DNA from: CALKJP01 sp046299555
Lineage (GTDB): Bacteria > Bacteroidota > Bacteroidia > JACCXN01
Direction of reading: 5' to 3'
Assembly (NCBI GenBank): GCA_046299555.1
Contig: JBKBHS010000001.1
Location: 1,612,001-1,676,000 of the forward strand
Length of the DNA stretch: 64,000 nt
Part shown: positions 26,787 to 36,037 of the stretch, in pieces
How the letters are laid out: every line of letters starts with the position of its first letter
Numbering within the stretch: the stretch's first letter is position 1
Notes under the pieces: model-generated
Databases searched by the model: none
What the model saw: only the letters and a program-made list of their open reading frames with translations
What the model was told of the DNA's origin: nothing
Made by a program: the position numbers and the translations under genes

Positions 26787-27697
26787 TTACTTAGTAAATG
26801 TTTGTTAAATAATGCTACTCCGGAAGCATTTAAATGGTCATCATCAAAAAAATGCTGTGCATCATTTAAATTATGATTACGCCCCCAATTTAAAAATTCA
26901 ACTTGATGCTTCTTTGCCAATTTATTTAATTTATAAATGGCATAATTCTCATTTTCAATTTTTAATTTAGAAGGTATTGGGGCGTATACCAAGGTAATTG
27001 ATACATTGTATTTTTTACATAGTAAAATGGCTTTTTCAATGTAATTTGTTTGAACATCAATATTTTTTTTATTTAAAATTATTGAATCGTATGTTGTATT
27101 AGGCTTTACAGAATCATATGTAGCAATATATCCTTTATAAAAATTGGTAGTATCAAGCGGTAAATTTTGAATAGATGCTTTTAACCAATCATGAATGCTT
27201 AATAAATTATATGTTCTGAAATTGTTGATATAAAATGCCATTTTACTGAGGATGGAAAAGTTTTCCAAATCATTGTTTAAAATATAAAAGGCTTCTGTTC
27301 CATCAATAGCAAGTGTTACCGGATAAACCTCATAAATAACATTTTTGCATTTTGAAATATATTGTTCAAGCAGGGCATATGAAATTGATGGTGTTTGAGA
27401 ACTGCTTCCAATATTAAAACAGGTAAAACCATTTTGCTCAAAAATGGAAGGATTAAAATTTCTATAGGCATGCGAAGAGCCTATTATTAAAAAATCTACC
27501 TGATTTAAAGTATCTATTGTTTTAAAAGTAATTTCACTTGGAAACCTGTGAAAAAGTAATTCTTTTTGCCATTCCGTAATAATTGGTCTTCCTAATTTAT
27601 TATGGGTATGCGTTAGCCAGTAATAAGTAGTCGAGTAAAATATTACAAAGCTAATTATCAATATGCTTAAATATATCAGCGAGCGCTTTAGCATCAT
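26765..27697 (-). CDS. SGNH-fold protein, AlgX/DltD-type partner of an MBOAT acyltransferase
   Basis: A 310-residue protein with one N-terminal transmembrane helix (SLIYLSILIISFVIFYSTTY), then a periplasmic SGNH hydrolase-like domain. Block I is FLIIGSSHAYRNF near residue 70, with Ser in GSSH, and the terminal Asp-x-x-His is in FDDDHLNASG near residues 285-295. Such proteins receive acyl groups from an adjacent MBOAT protein and transfer them to a glycan. It overlaps the MBOAT stop by one base, so the pair is translationally coupled. The acceptor glycan is probably the surface polysaccharide encoded next door (inference). Confidence 0.82.
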   Translation of the reverse strand: MMLKRSLIYLSILIISFVIFYSTTYYWLTHTHNKLGRPIITEWQKELLFHRFPSEITFKTIDTLNQVDFLIIGSSHAYRNFNPSIFEQNGFTCFNIGSSSQTPSISYALLEQYISKCKNVIYEVYPVTLAIDGTEAFYILNNDLENFSILSKMAFYINNFRTYNLLSIHDWLKASIQNLPLDTTNFYKGYIATYDSVKPNTTYDSIILNKKNIDVQTNYIEKAILLCKKYNVSITLVYAPIPSKLKIENENYAIYKLNKLAKKHQVEFLNWGRNHNLNDAQHFFDDDHLNASGVALFNKHLLSKITKADE

Positions 27698-29175
27698 TAA
27701 AACTGAAAATAAATAAATTGTTCACCTCCGGTATTTCCAAATACAAACATTAATACCGATAAAATAGCAATCATCAAGACTTTAATATAGTAAAATTTTT
27801 GAATACTTACTTTTTTATAGTATCGCTCTGTAATGAGCATAAGAATAATAAAGTATGGGATAACATTTCTTACTTGTAATGTTTCAGGGTGATAAGAAGT
27901 AAAAAAGAACCATTTTACGCCCAGTACAGAAAGCTTTAAAATGCCGTTTTGTATTATTTCAGAAAAAGCAAAATAGCACTTATATAAAATTAACCATGCT
28001 TTTTTTAAATCAGATGCTCTAAAAAATATCCAACCGATAACTACTAAATGAAATGTAAAAATTGTAGAAAAGAATGTTTCTAAATTATCTAAAAGTGCAA
28101 TTTTGTGATTGAATGAAATTCGTTTTTTAATTTCTTGAAATAAATTTTCTAATAAAAGCAAAGTTCCATGATAAAGTCCCCAAACGATGTATGTATAGTT
28201 GGCTCCATGCCACAATCCGCTTAAAAAGAAAACAATAAAAATATTTCTGTTTTGTTTAAGTTTTCCCTTTCGGTTACCTCCTAAAGGAATGTAAACATAA
28301 TCTCTAAACCATGTTGAAAGCGATATATGCCATCTGCTCCAAAAATCTGAAATTGATTTGGCAAGATAAGGCGAATTAAAATTCTCCATTATATCATAGC
28401 CCAAAATTCTCGCAGAACCAATAGCAATATCAGAATATCCTGAAAAGTCGCAATAAATTTGAAAAGTAAATGCATAAGCCGCTTTTATTAAATCTAAGCT
28501 GCTACTATCTTCCGGATTATTAAAAAATTGATTGGTAATAAGAGCTAATGAATCGGCAATAACTACTTTTTTAAACAAGCCCCAAAAAATTAAGACTAAT
28601 CCATCTACCGTTCTTTCGGGGTTAAATGCAAATGTTTTATCAAATTGTGGTAATAAGTGTTTGGCTCTTTCAATAGGCCCTGCTACTAATTGAGGAAAAA
28701 AAGAAACAAATAGCGCAAATTTTATAAAGTTTGTTTCGGCTTTAAGTTCTCCTTTATAAACATCTATTGTATAAGAAAGCGTTTGAAAAGTATAAAAAGA
28801 AATCCCTACGGGTAACAGCAATTCAACAATAGGTGGGGTATATGAATGATTGAATAAATTAAAGGTATCTGCTATTACAGTATTGAAAAAATTAAAATAC
28901 TTAAATGTAAATAGTAAGCCAAGATTAGAACACAAACTAATTATTAGCCATGTTTTTCGCCACAAAAAATCTTTGGAATGTTCAATTTTTAATGCGGCCG
29001 AATAGTCAATTATTGTTGAGAATATTATAAGTATAATGTATTCTGGTTTCCAATAACCATAAAAAAAATAGCTGGAAACAAGCAAAAATACCCAACGACC
29101 TTTAATTGGCAGCAAGAAATAAAATAAGCATACCAAGGGTAGAAAAAAGAAGTATTCAATAGAGTTAAAAAGCAT
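27697..29175 (-). CDS. MBOAT family O-acyltransferase (AlgI/DltB-like)
   Basis: A 492-residue polytopic membrane protein. The MBOAT core is seen at FWSRWHISLSTWFRDYVYIP (about residues 269-288) and at LSGLWHGANYTYIVWGLYHG (about 315-335) with the catalytic His. The N-terminus FNSIEYFFFLPLVCLFYFLL is the typical AlgI start. It would move an acyl group, usually acetyl, across the inner membrane to the SGNH partner encoded directly downstream. The pair faces away from the glycan genes at 29.3 kb, sharing the intergenic region. Confidence 0.93.
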   Translation of the reverse strand: MLFNSIEYFFFLPLVCLFYFLLPIKGRWVFLLVSSYFFYGYWKPEYIILIIFSTIIDYSAALKIEHSKDFLWRKTWLIISLCSNLGLLFTFKYFNFFNTVIADTFNLFNHSYTPPIVELLLPVGISFYTFQTLSYTIDVYKGELKAETNFIKFALFVSFFPQLVAGPIERAKHLLPQFDKTFAFNPERTVDGLVLIFWGLFKKVVIADSLALITNQFFNNPEDSSSLDLIKAAYAFTFQIYCDFSGYSDIAIGSARILGYDIMENFNSPYLAKSISDFWSRWHISLSTWFRDYVYIPLGGNRKGKLKQNRNIFIVFFLSGLWHGANYTYIVWGLYHGTLLLLENLFQEIKKRISFNHKIALLDNLETFFSTIFTFHLVVIGWIFFRASDLKKAWLILYKCYFAFSEIIQNGILKLSVLGVKWFFFTSYHPETLQVRNVIPYFIILMLITERYYKKVSIQKFYYIKVLMIAILSVLMFVFGNTGGEQFIYFQF

Positions 29176-29284
29176 TTAAACGCTATTTTTTTTCAAACCT
29201 ACTTTAATTTGTCAAATATTAAAATATGTAAGTATGTATTTTGATAAAGAATTATTGAATTAGCTTTATCTTCGTGTTGTGTTA

Positions 29285-30283
29285 ATGTCTTTTCTATTAA
29301 AGTTTTTATTGTTTTTTATAATTCCCTTAATACCGGGATATTATTTATTTGCATTTGTATTTAAAGAAGAACATAATCCTGCTAAAGCAATAGTTTACAG
29401 TATTGGTTTTGTGCCGGTTTTTAATTTATTGATATTTTATTATTTGCTTTTACTCTTACCGGGTTTGCCAATTTTATTTTATGTATTAGCCCCCTTATTG
29501 TTTATTAGCTTATTGTTTTTATTTATTCCCGAAAAGAACAAAAAGAAATTGCAATTACCAAACTCAAGTCTTTCTTACCTTGGTATTCTAATTTTTTCAA
29601 TAGTAATTTCTTATATATATGCACAGGCTAAACCTGTATCTGAACATGATACCTTAGAATATGCCTTACAAGGCCGGCATTTTTTTAATACACGTTCAGT
29701 TTATTATACATCCTATCCTTTTCATGCTGAAAATGGCTTTTATTATGTAGGATTACATGGATTTGCTTTCCCGCTTATCTATACTTGGGAATTAATGTTT
29801 AACCAATTGATAGGTTCGGATAGTATAATTTTATTCAAGTTTATTAATCCTTTTTACGCAACACTATTATTAGGCTTGGTGTATGAAGAGGTAAAAATAG
29901 TTGGAAAAAAATACGCTTTTTGGGCTGTATTAGTTTTATTATTTACTACAGGATTTATTTTTAATGCCTTACAATTTCATTTAGAAATGCTTCGCCAGTA
30001 TTTGTTTTTAGCATTTGCTGCTTCGTTTATTAAAGCTCTAAAAAATAATTCTATAAAAAATATACTACTCTTTTCTGTAATTGCCGGTTTACAAAGTACC
30101 GTTCATTCTATTGGTGCTATTGCATCTGCAATAGCCATAGTAATATTGATGGCTTATGCAATTTTTCAAAAAACTGATAAAAAGTATATTCATGCTATTT
30201 ATAGTGTGATTGCTTTAGTTTTATTTGGTTGGATACATTATATTTTAGATATATTAATTGGTACAGGGTGGATTTTAAAGTAA
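29285..30283 (+). CDS. GT-C type membrane glycosyltransferase, N-terminal part (frameshifted)
   Basis: About 332 residues of a polytopic membrane protein ending at TAA 30281-30283. Eight or more transmembrane helices alternate with short loops. The first periplasmic loop after helix 4 has KPVSEHDTLEYALQGRHFF, the acidic-residue motif expected in GT-C enzymes (PMT/ArnT/oligosaccharyltransferase fold). The protein stops between helices, and the -1 frame continues with more helices and a soluble C-terminal domain, so the two open frames at 29285-31170 are one gene of about 630 codons broken by a one-base frame change. I start at ATG 29285; a GTG at 29279 is possible. Confidence 0.6.
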   Translation: MSFLLKFLLFFIIPLIPGYYLFAFVFKEEHNPAKAIVYSIGFVPVFNLLIFYYLLLLLPGLPILFYVLAPLLFISLLFLFIPEKNKKKLQLPNSSLSYLGILIFSIVISYIYAQAKPVSEHDTLEYALQGRHFFNTRSVYYTSYPFHAENGFYYVGLHGFAFPLIYTWELMFNQLIGSDSIILFKFINPFYATLLLGLVYEEVKIVGKKYAFWAVLVLLFTTGFIFNALQFHLEMLRQYLFLAFAASFIKALKNNSIKNILLFSVIAGLQSTVHSIGAIASAIAIVILMAYAIFQKTDKKYIHAIYSVIALVLFGWIHYILDILIGTGWILK

Positions 30284-31170
30284 ATCAAAATTGTAAAGTA
30301 AATGTATTAGCGCTGTTTTCAGTGCTTGTTATTTCTTTTATTTATTTTGTTGTTACAACATCATATACCGGTTTACCTTTAAGTGATGCTGAAAATAGAG
30401 GTATAGACACTCCACTTAAATTATGGTTGAATGGCTATCTGGGAGTTTTCTTTGGCTTTAAAAGTAATGGAAATATTATCTGGTTACTGCCTGTTTTTAT
30501 AATAATTGCATGGAACAAAGTGAAGTCAAACATACAGGTAAAATATTTTATAGCATTTTATGTTTTACTTTTCTTGCTTATTGCTGTTAAGGGTTATATC
30601 AATGGTCGTTATCAGTTTACATTGGTTCCTATAAGCATTATTTCAATGGTTTTTTTAATAAAAGAAGTTTTTGATGAAAGCAACCAAAAGAAACTTTTTT
30701 ATCTATTAATTGCATTAAGCTTGTTTAATACTTTATACTTTACAGCAATCGATTATTGGCCTCGTTATAAAGACCGCTTTTATTTACTATTTAATAGTAA
30801 TGCAAAACAATCATCTGAAAATTCTAAACAGATGGATTATTTAACATATATCAAAAATCATATTCCCGAAAATGAAAATGTATTAGTAAATAATTTACCG
30901 GAATACTTTTATTACACGAATCGAAAAGGTTTATTTTGTTGGACAGGGCAAGATGTTGTTTATACTCCCAATGGTGAGCAAAATTTTTCTTCAAAAGCTA
31001 CTTCAGAAGAATTAAAGAAATTTATTCTTGAAGAATTAAACTGCAAGTATTTTTTTACTACCATTCAATTAAATAATTATAATCCTCAATTCACCGCATT
31101 TTTAGAAAAGGAAGCCGATTTAGTATTTAATGATGGCAGTAAATATTTAATCTATAAATTTAAATCGTGA
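30229..31170 (+). CDS. GT-C type membrane glycosyltransferase, C-terminal part (frameshifted)
   Basis: The second half of the gene that begins at 29285. This frame opens at 30229, but the first 16-18 codons are the out-of-frame copy of the upstream helix; the meaningful sequence begins near 30281 with VNQNCKVNVLALFSV. It then has several further helices (ALFSVLVISFIYFVV, IIWLLPVFIIIAW, YFIAFYVLLFLLIAV) and a soluble C-terminal domain with LVNNLPEYFYYTNRKG and a Lys/Ser tail, as in GT-C enzymes. An independent start at ATG 30229 is possible but would give a non-membrane-like N-terminus. It overlaps the flippase gene start (GTGA at 31167-31170). Confidence 0.55.
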   Translation: MDTLYFRYINWYRVDFKVNQNCKVNVLALFSVLVISFIYFVVTTSYTGLPLSDAENRGIDTPLKLWLNGYLGVFFGFKSNGNIIWLLPVFIIIAWNKVKSNIQVKYFIAFYVLLFLLIAVKGYINGRYQFTLVPISIISMVFLIKEVFDESNQKKLFYLLIALSLFNTLYFTAIDYWPRYKDRFYLLFNSNAKQSSENSKQMDYLTYIKNHIPENENVLVNNLPEYFYYTNRKGLFCWTGQDVVYTPNGEQNFSSKATSEELKKFILEELNCKYFFTTIQLNNYNPQFTAFLEKEADLVFNDGSKYLIYKFKS

Positions 31171-32408
31171 GCTTGTTTAAAAAGAATAATCTCTTTCATA
31201 ACCTTGCCAAAATATTTTCGGCAACTGTACTTGCTCATGCTATTACATTAGCTTTTTCGCCTATTCTTACACGTTTGTATTTACCCGAAGCATTTGGATT
31301 ATTAGCATTTGTATTATCTGTTTCCAATCCTTTTTCTTCTTTTTCAACATTTCGTTTAGAGCAGGCTGTAGTATTGCCCAAAAACAATAACGATGCATTA
31401 AAAATTGCCAATACGGTTATAATTTTAAATACCTTTTTTTCGCTTTTGCTTTTACTTTTTATTCTAATTTTTGGAAAAACTTTATTTCAAAAACCTATTG
31501 GAGTTTTGCTATATATTCCCCTGATAGTTTTTATTACGGGCTTTCAAATGCCTTTAAATTCATGGTTGCAGCGCTATAAAAAATACAACAGTATTGCTAA
31601 TGGCAAATTAATTCAAACCATAGCCATATCTGTTTTTTCAATTTTGTTTTACTGGTATAATACAAGCTATGGTTTATTGGCAGGCTATCTTACCGGGTGG
31701 ATTTTTTACAGTGTTTATATGTATTATCAAGCCAATAAAAATCAATTTTATCTTCAATATGCAGCAATTGTTAATGATGTTAAAACAACTATTATTCAGT
31801 ATAAAGATTTTCCATTGTACCACGTATTGCCTTCGGTAGCGGTTTCGTTTACACTTTCCATACCAGTATATTATTTTAGCTCATACTATTCAGAAGCAGA
31901 AATAGGTTGGTTTAATTTTGCAAGACAAATGTTAATGGTGCCTGTATCGCTTGTTACGGCCGCTTTTTCGCAAGTATATTATGCCAGAGTGGTTGAAATA
32001 ATCAATCACCGCAAAAAAATTTTTCCTGAATTTAAAAAGCTGGTTAGCCTATTATTTTTGATTTCTTTAGCCATGACAGTTGCCTTGTTTTTTTTCGGAG
32101 AGCTTTTATTTACATTTATTTTTGGAAAACAATGGTCTACTGCAGGAATGTATGCATCTGTTCTAGTTTTCTCAGCAGCATTACAATTAATGGTATGGCC
32201 ATTAAATTCAATTCCGGTAGCATTGGGTAAAATTAAATTCAATAGCATGTTACAATTATCACACTTTGTGCTAACACTATGTCTTTTTTTATTACATAAT
32301 TTATTACCACTGGAATTTATTTATTTTGTAGTAGCGGTAGATGTATTGTTTTTTATTAGTTACTTTATTTTTATTTATTATCAAATTTCAGCGCACGACA
32401 AAGCATGA
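31167..32408 (+). CDS. Polysaccharide flippase, Wzx/MATE-like (MVF superfamily)
   Basis: A 413-residue polytopic inner-membrane protein. The N-terminus ATVLAHAITLAFSPILTRLY is the typical O-antigen flippase start, with about 12 helices across the length and a Ser/Pro-rich loop FSPILTRLYLPEAFG. It would flip lipid-linked oligosaccharide units to the periplasmic face. It starts with GTG overlapping the stop of the GT-C gene and overlaps wecB by four bases (ATGA) downstream, so it is part of a tightly coupled plus-strand operon. Family assignment is by hydropathy and N-terminal motif; specificity cannot be read. Confidence 0.85.
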   Translation: MSLFKKNNLFHNLAKIFSATVLAHAITLAFSPILTRLYLPEAFGLLAFVLSVSNPFSSFSTFRLEQAVVLPKNNNDALKIANTVIILNTFFSLLLLLFILIFGKTLFQKPIGVLLYIPLIVFITGFQMPLNSWLQRYKKYNSIANGKLIQTIAISVFSILFYWYNTSYGLLAGYLTGWIFYSVYMYYQANKNQFYLQYAAIVNDVKTTIIQYKDFPLYHVLPSVAVSFTLSIPVYYFSSYYSEAEIGWFNFARQMLMVPVSLVTAAFSQVYYARVVEIINHRKKIFPEFKKLVSLLFLISLAMTVALFFFGELLFTFIFGKQWSTAGMYASVLVFSAALQLMVWPLNSIPVALGKIKFNSMLQLSHFVLTLCLFLLHNLLPLEFIYFVVAVDVLFFISYFIFIYYQISAHDKA

Positions 32409-33493
32409 TTAAAATATTAACCATAGTAGGAGCAAGGCCTCAGTTTATTAAAGCAGCAGCTGTTAGCCGAGCATTTTCAAAGCATAAAGAAATTGTGGAA
32501 ATTATTGTGCATACCGGTCAGCACTTTGATAAAAACATGAGTGATGTTTTTTTTGAAGAGATGCAAATTCCTAAACCGCATTATAATTTGAATATTCATG
32601 GTTTATCGCATGGAGCCATGACAGGGCAAATGTTAGAAGGTATCGAAAAAATTATCCTAAAAGAAAATCCCGATTATGTATTGGTGTATGGCGATACTAA
32701 CTCTACCATTGCCGGAGCTTTAGCAGCTAAAAAACTGCATGTAAAAGTAATACATGTTGAAGCGGGTTTGCGTTCGTTTAACATGGAAATGCCCGAAGAA
32801 ATAAATAGAATTGTAACCGACAGAATTTCAGATATTTTATTTTGTCCTACGGATGCTGCTGTTGAAAATTTGAAAAAAGAAGGGATGGATAAAATGCAGG
32901 TAAGTATTATCAAAAATGGTGATGTAATGCAAGATGCAGCTTTGTTTTATGCAGAACAAGCAGAAAAAAAATCAACTATTATAAAAGATTTATCTTTAAA
33001 TGATTTTGTGCTTTGCACCATACATAGAGCTGAAAATACCGACAATGTTGAGAATTTAAAAAACATCATTAAAGGATTAAATAAAATTAATTCTGAAATT
33101 CAAGTGTTGGTGCCATTACATCCACGTACCAAAAATATTCTTGAAAAGGAAAATATCCCAATTGATTTTAAATTGATTGAACCTGTTGGATATTTTGATA
33201 TGATAATGCTTTTAAAGCATTGTAAACTGGTAATAACCGATAGCGGAGGCTTGCAAAAAGAAGCATTTTTCTTTCAGAAAAATTGCGTAACACTTCGTAA
33301 TGAAACAGAGTGGGTGGAGTTGGTTGAAAATGGCTACAATGAATTAGCCGGAAACAATTCCGATAAAATTTATCAGGCCTATCAAAAAATGATTGTTAAG
33401 AAAAATGATTTTTCTAAAAATTTATATGGAAATGGTAAAGCATGCGATATAATAGTAGATAAAATTTTATCGCACAACATTCCAGTCAACTAA
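32405..33493 (+). CDS. wecB: UDP-N-acetylglucosamine 2-epimerase (non-hydrolysing), WecB type
   Basis: A 362-residue cytoplasmic enzyme that interconverts UDP-GlcNAc and UDP-ManNAc. Diagnostic blocks: VGARPQFIKAAAVSRAF (residues 7-23), HTGQHFDKNMSDVFFEEM, YGDTNSTIAGALAAKKL, HVEAGLRSFNMEMPEEINR, and TDSGGLQKEAFF with RNETEWVELVENG near the C-terminus. Catalytic Asp, Glu and His residues in these blocks are present. It overlaps the flippase by 4 bases. No UDP-ManNAc dehydrogenase is next to it. Its 3' end overlaps a convergent lipoprotein gene by 27 bases. Confidence 0.94.
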   Translation: MIKILTIVGARPQFIKAAAVSRAFSKHKEIVEIIVHTGQHFDKNMSDVFFEEMQIPKPHYNLNIHGLSHGAMTGQMLEGIEKIILKENPDYVLVYGDTNSTIAGALAAKKLHVKVIHVEAGLRSFNMEMPEEINRIVTDRISDILFCPTDAAVENLKKEGMDKMQVSIIKNGDVMQDAALFYAEQAEKKSTIIKDLSLNDFVLCTIHRAENTDNVENLKNIIKGLNKINSEIQVLVPLHPRTKNILEKENIPIDFKLIEPVGYFDMIMLLKHCKLVITDSGGLQKEAFFFQKNCVTLRNETEWVELVENGYNELAGNNSDKIYQAYQKMIVKKNDFSKNLYGNGKACDIIVDKILSHNIPVN

Positions 33494-34159
33494 ATGATAC
33501 ACCTTGTATCCCAAAATACTATCAGGAATTTCTACTTTAACTATTCCACAGTCTCTGTTAAAGTAGTAATATGTGCTATCTAATAATGTTGTATCATATT
33601 TAGTTGTGCTATCGTGTTTAAATAGCTGTTTTGATATTTTATAAAATGTTTTACCTGAAAGGCTTAATGAGTCATAATTAACAATAGCATTTCTTGATAT
33701 AAATCCATTGGTATAATTGTAATCAAAATGTAATAAAACCCAATTTCCAGGCCCTGCCGGGGTATATGGATAAACTGCAGCCCCGCTAAGTTTATATTTT
33801 TTAATGAAATGATTTATTTGATGAGAAAATACTGTTTCAACATATTCGTAATAATAAGTAGGGCCTGCAGGACCTTGTCCGGGACCGGCCGGGCCGGGCG
33901 TAAAAGAGCCGGTGCTGGGTAATGAAGAAGCGCTAATTACTGTAAATGTATCAAGAGTTAAAGTATCTACATATTTCCACCACGAACCTGATTTAAAAGC
34001 AAGTGTGGCTAATAATTCTGCATTAACCGGACCACTGTAAACCGGCTCGTAAGGTTTTTGGGTATTTCCGGTGTTATTATTGGCAGTTGGAATTGCAGGA
34101 TCTTTTTTACAAGCAAATAGCAGTAGAGAAAACGATATTAATAAATAAAAAATCTTCAT
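33467..34159 (-). CDS. Lipoprotein of unknown function with a Gly-Pro-rich collagen-like stretch
   Basis: A 230-residue lipoprotein: signal MKIFYLLISFSLLLFACKKD with Cys17 in the lipobox LFAC. A low-complexity PGPAGPGQGPAGPT segment lies near residues 88-101, and another GPG near 137. The rest has beta-strand patterns such as YYYEYVETVF and Tyr/Ser-rich turns. I do not recognise the family. It is the only minus-strand gene within the glycan block and its 3' end overlaps wecB by 27 bases; this tail-to-tail overlap could be read as a late arrival or as an old antisense arrangement. Confidence 0.75.
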   Translation of the reverse strand: MKIFYLLISFSLLLFACKKDPAIPTANNNTGNTQKPYEPVYSGPVNAELLATLAFKSGSWWKYVDTLTLDTFTVISASSLPSTGSFTPGPAGPGQGPAGPTYYYEYVETVFSHQINHFIKKYKLSGAAVYPYTPAGPGNWVLLHFDYNYTNGFISRNAIVNYDSLSLSGKTFYKISKQLFKHDSTTKYDTTLLDSTYYYFNRDCGIVKVEIPDSILGYKVYHLVDWNVVR

Positions 34160-34199
34160 AAAGCAATTTTTAAATTAAATTTACGCATATTTTTTTAAA

Positions 34200-35141
34200 A
34201 TGCAACTATCCATTATCTGTCCAACATACAACGAAATAAACTACATCGAAAAGGTATGCTTATCGCTCAATGTTGACGATGGAATTGAAAAAGAAATTTT
34301 ATTTGCTGACGGTGGTTCAAACGATGGAACAAGAGAAAAGATTATACAATTAAAATCAATTTATCAGAATGTTCATTTAATAGATAATCCGCTAAAGTCA
34401 GCAACACATGGTTTTAATATCGCCTTTCAACATGCCAAAGGAAAATATATTGCCTTTGTTGGTGCACATGCAGAATATGATAAAGATTATTTTAAACAGG
34501 CATTATTTTATTTAGAAAAAGATGAATGCGATGCAGTAGGTGGACCGCTTGTTCAAAAAGGTAAAGGATTGCAAGGACAAGCCATTGCATGTGTAATGAG
34601 TTCAAAATTTGGTGTCGGCAATACCGAATTCAGAACAATGAAACAAAAAATGTATGTAGATAGTGTTGCTTTTGCGGTATATAAACGCGAAGTGTTTGAA
34701 AAGGCAGGATTAATGGATACATCACTTAGAGTAAATCAGGATGACGAATTTCACTATCGTTTAAATAAATTAGGATTTCGTATTTTAATGGTTCCTGAAA
34801 TGAAAGCAACGTATTATGTTCGTAACACTTTAAGTTCGTTGTTTAAACAATATTTTAATTACGGATTATTTAAACCCCTTGTATTTAAAAAAGTTGGTGG
34901 TAATATCCGTTTCCGTCATTTAGTTCCCAGTTTTTTTGTACTCTATCTTTTTTTGCTTCCTTTGGCAAACTTCGCTCCAATTCTACTTTTACCTTTGTTG
35001 ATTTATTTGTTATTAATTATTGCAGTTTCTTTTTCTTTTACGGTCGATTTTAATATTAGATTAAGAGCTATACCGGTATTTCCGGTTTTACATATTAGTT
35101 ATGGTTTTGGGTTTATTTTAGGATTATTCAAAAAGGGATAA
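34200..35141 (+). CDS. Family 2 glycosyltransferase (ExoA/EpsO-like) with C-terminal membrane segment
   Basis: A 313-residue inner-membrane-associated glycosyltransferase. The N-terminus LSIICPTYNEINYIEKV is the classical GT2 nucleotide-binding start (residues 3-19). The DxD-like motif is DGGSNDGT near residues 37-44, and FVGAHAEYDKDYF and DSVAFAVYKREVFEKAG are ExoA-like. DDEFHYRLNKLG near residues 181-192 supplies the acceptor-binding ED-type motif. The tail from about residue 235 has two to three helices (VLYLFLLPLANFAP ... LLLIIAVSFSF). It probably builds the polysaccharide repeat unit. It is followed five bases later by a GTG-started FemAB-like gene. Confidence 0.9.
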   Translation: MQLSIICPTYNEINYIEKVCLSLNVDDGIEKEILFADGGSNDGTREKIIQLKSIYQNVHLIDNPLKSATHGFNIAFQHAKGKYIAFVGAHAEYDKDYFKQALFYLEKDECDAVGGPLVQKGKGLQGQAIACVMSSKFGVGNTEFRTMKQKMYVDSVAFAVYKREVFEKAGLMDTSLRVNQDDEFHYRLNKLGFRILMVPEMKATYYVRNTLSSLFKQYFNYGLFKPLVFKKVGGNIRFRHLVPSFFVLYLFLLPLANFAPILLLPLLIYLLLIIAVSFSFTVDFNIRLRAIPVFPVLHISYGFGFILGLFKKG

Positions 35142-35146
35142 AATAA

Positions 35147-36037
35147 GTGGATAAGATTTTTCAAAATATTCAAATTAATTTTAGTGAACAGGGCACAATT
35201 CATGATTTCTTTTCAGCATATCCTCATGTATTAGAAAATGAAGAATATGGCTGGATGAAATACGAAAAGTTTGCTTATGTAAAATATCCCGTATATCATT
35301 TCGAGAAAGTGGATAAGGATGAATTATATCGAATTTTAAAAAAAACGAATGCTCCTGTTCTATCATACAGTATTTTAAATCCAAATGGTAACGTGTTTTG
35401 GTATGTGTGTAAACACATTTCTTTTGAAAGTCTAAAAGCTACACAGAGAAGAGATATTAGCAAAGCCGCAAATGATTTAGTAATTAAAGATATTGATATT
35501 GAAACGCTAATTAATTCAGGTTTTGAGGCATATTCAGATACGCGTAAAAGAGTTGGTTTGAGTGATTTTAACAAAATTGATTTTAGCAATCGTTTTTCAA
35601 AACAAAAACATACACAAGCTAATTTTTATATCGGTGCATTTCAGGGAGAACAATTACAGGCCTTTGTTTCATTAATTATTTTTAATAATAAAGTTGAAAT
35701 TGAAGGCGTATTTTCAAGAAATGAAGCCTTGCCTTTATGTGTGAATAATTATTTAAATTTTGCCATTACACATTATTTTTTGAATGTTCAAAAAATGGAA
35801 TTGGTGAGTTATGGCTTTTCATCCATTCAAGAAGGTGATTTCGAAGGTTTGCATCGTTTTAAATTAAAGTGCGGTTTTGAAGCCATTCCCGTTCAACGTA
35901 TTTTTGTTGTAAATCCTAAGTATAAAATTTTTATAAACAGTATTAGCTTAAAATTGGCAAAATCAATTTTACAACTATTTCCTGATAACAGAATTACAAG
36001 AAAACTAAACGGAGTAATTAATATTTTATCAAATTAA
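35147..36037 (+). CDS. GNAT/FemAB-like protein in glycan cluster
   Basis: A 296-residue cytoplasmic protein with no membrane helix. It starts with GTG at 35147, five bases after the GT2 stop. Motifs such as SFESLKATQRRDISKAANDL (about residues 90-110) and ANFYIGAFQGEQLQAFVSLI (about 157-177) resemble the double-GNAT fold of FemAB-like or pseudo-GNAT proteins found in exopolysaccharide loci. It may add an aminoacyl group or act as a biosynthetic accessory protein; that is inference. It overlaps the O-antigen ligase start by one base. Confidence 0.6.
   Translation: MDKIFQNIQINFSEQGTIHDFFSAYPHVLENEEYGWMKYEKFAYVKYPVYHFEKVDKDELYRILKKTNAPVLSYSILNPNGNVFWYVCKHISFESLKATQRRDISKAANDLVIKDIDIETLINSGFEAYSDTRKRVGLSDFNKIDFSNRFSKQKHTQANFYIGAFQGEQLQAFVSLIIFNNKVEIEGVFSRNEALPLCVNNYLNFAITHYFLNVQKMELVSYGFSSIQEGDFEGLHRFKLKCGFEAIPVQRIFVVNPKYKIFINSISLKLAKSILQLFPDNRITRKLNGVINILSN

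Noticed and set aside
30309..30326. Stem-loop downstream of the slippery heptamer as a frameshift stimulator
   Set aside because: It is 28 bases past the heptamer, beyond the usual 5-9 base spacing; not used as evidence for programmed frameshifting.
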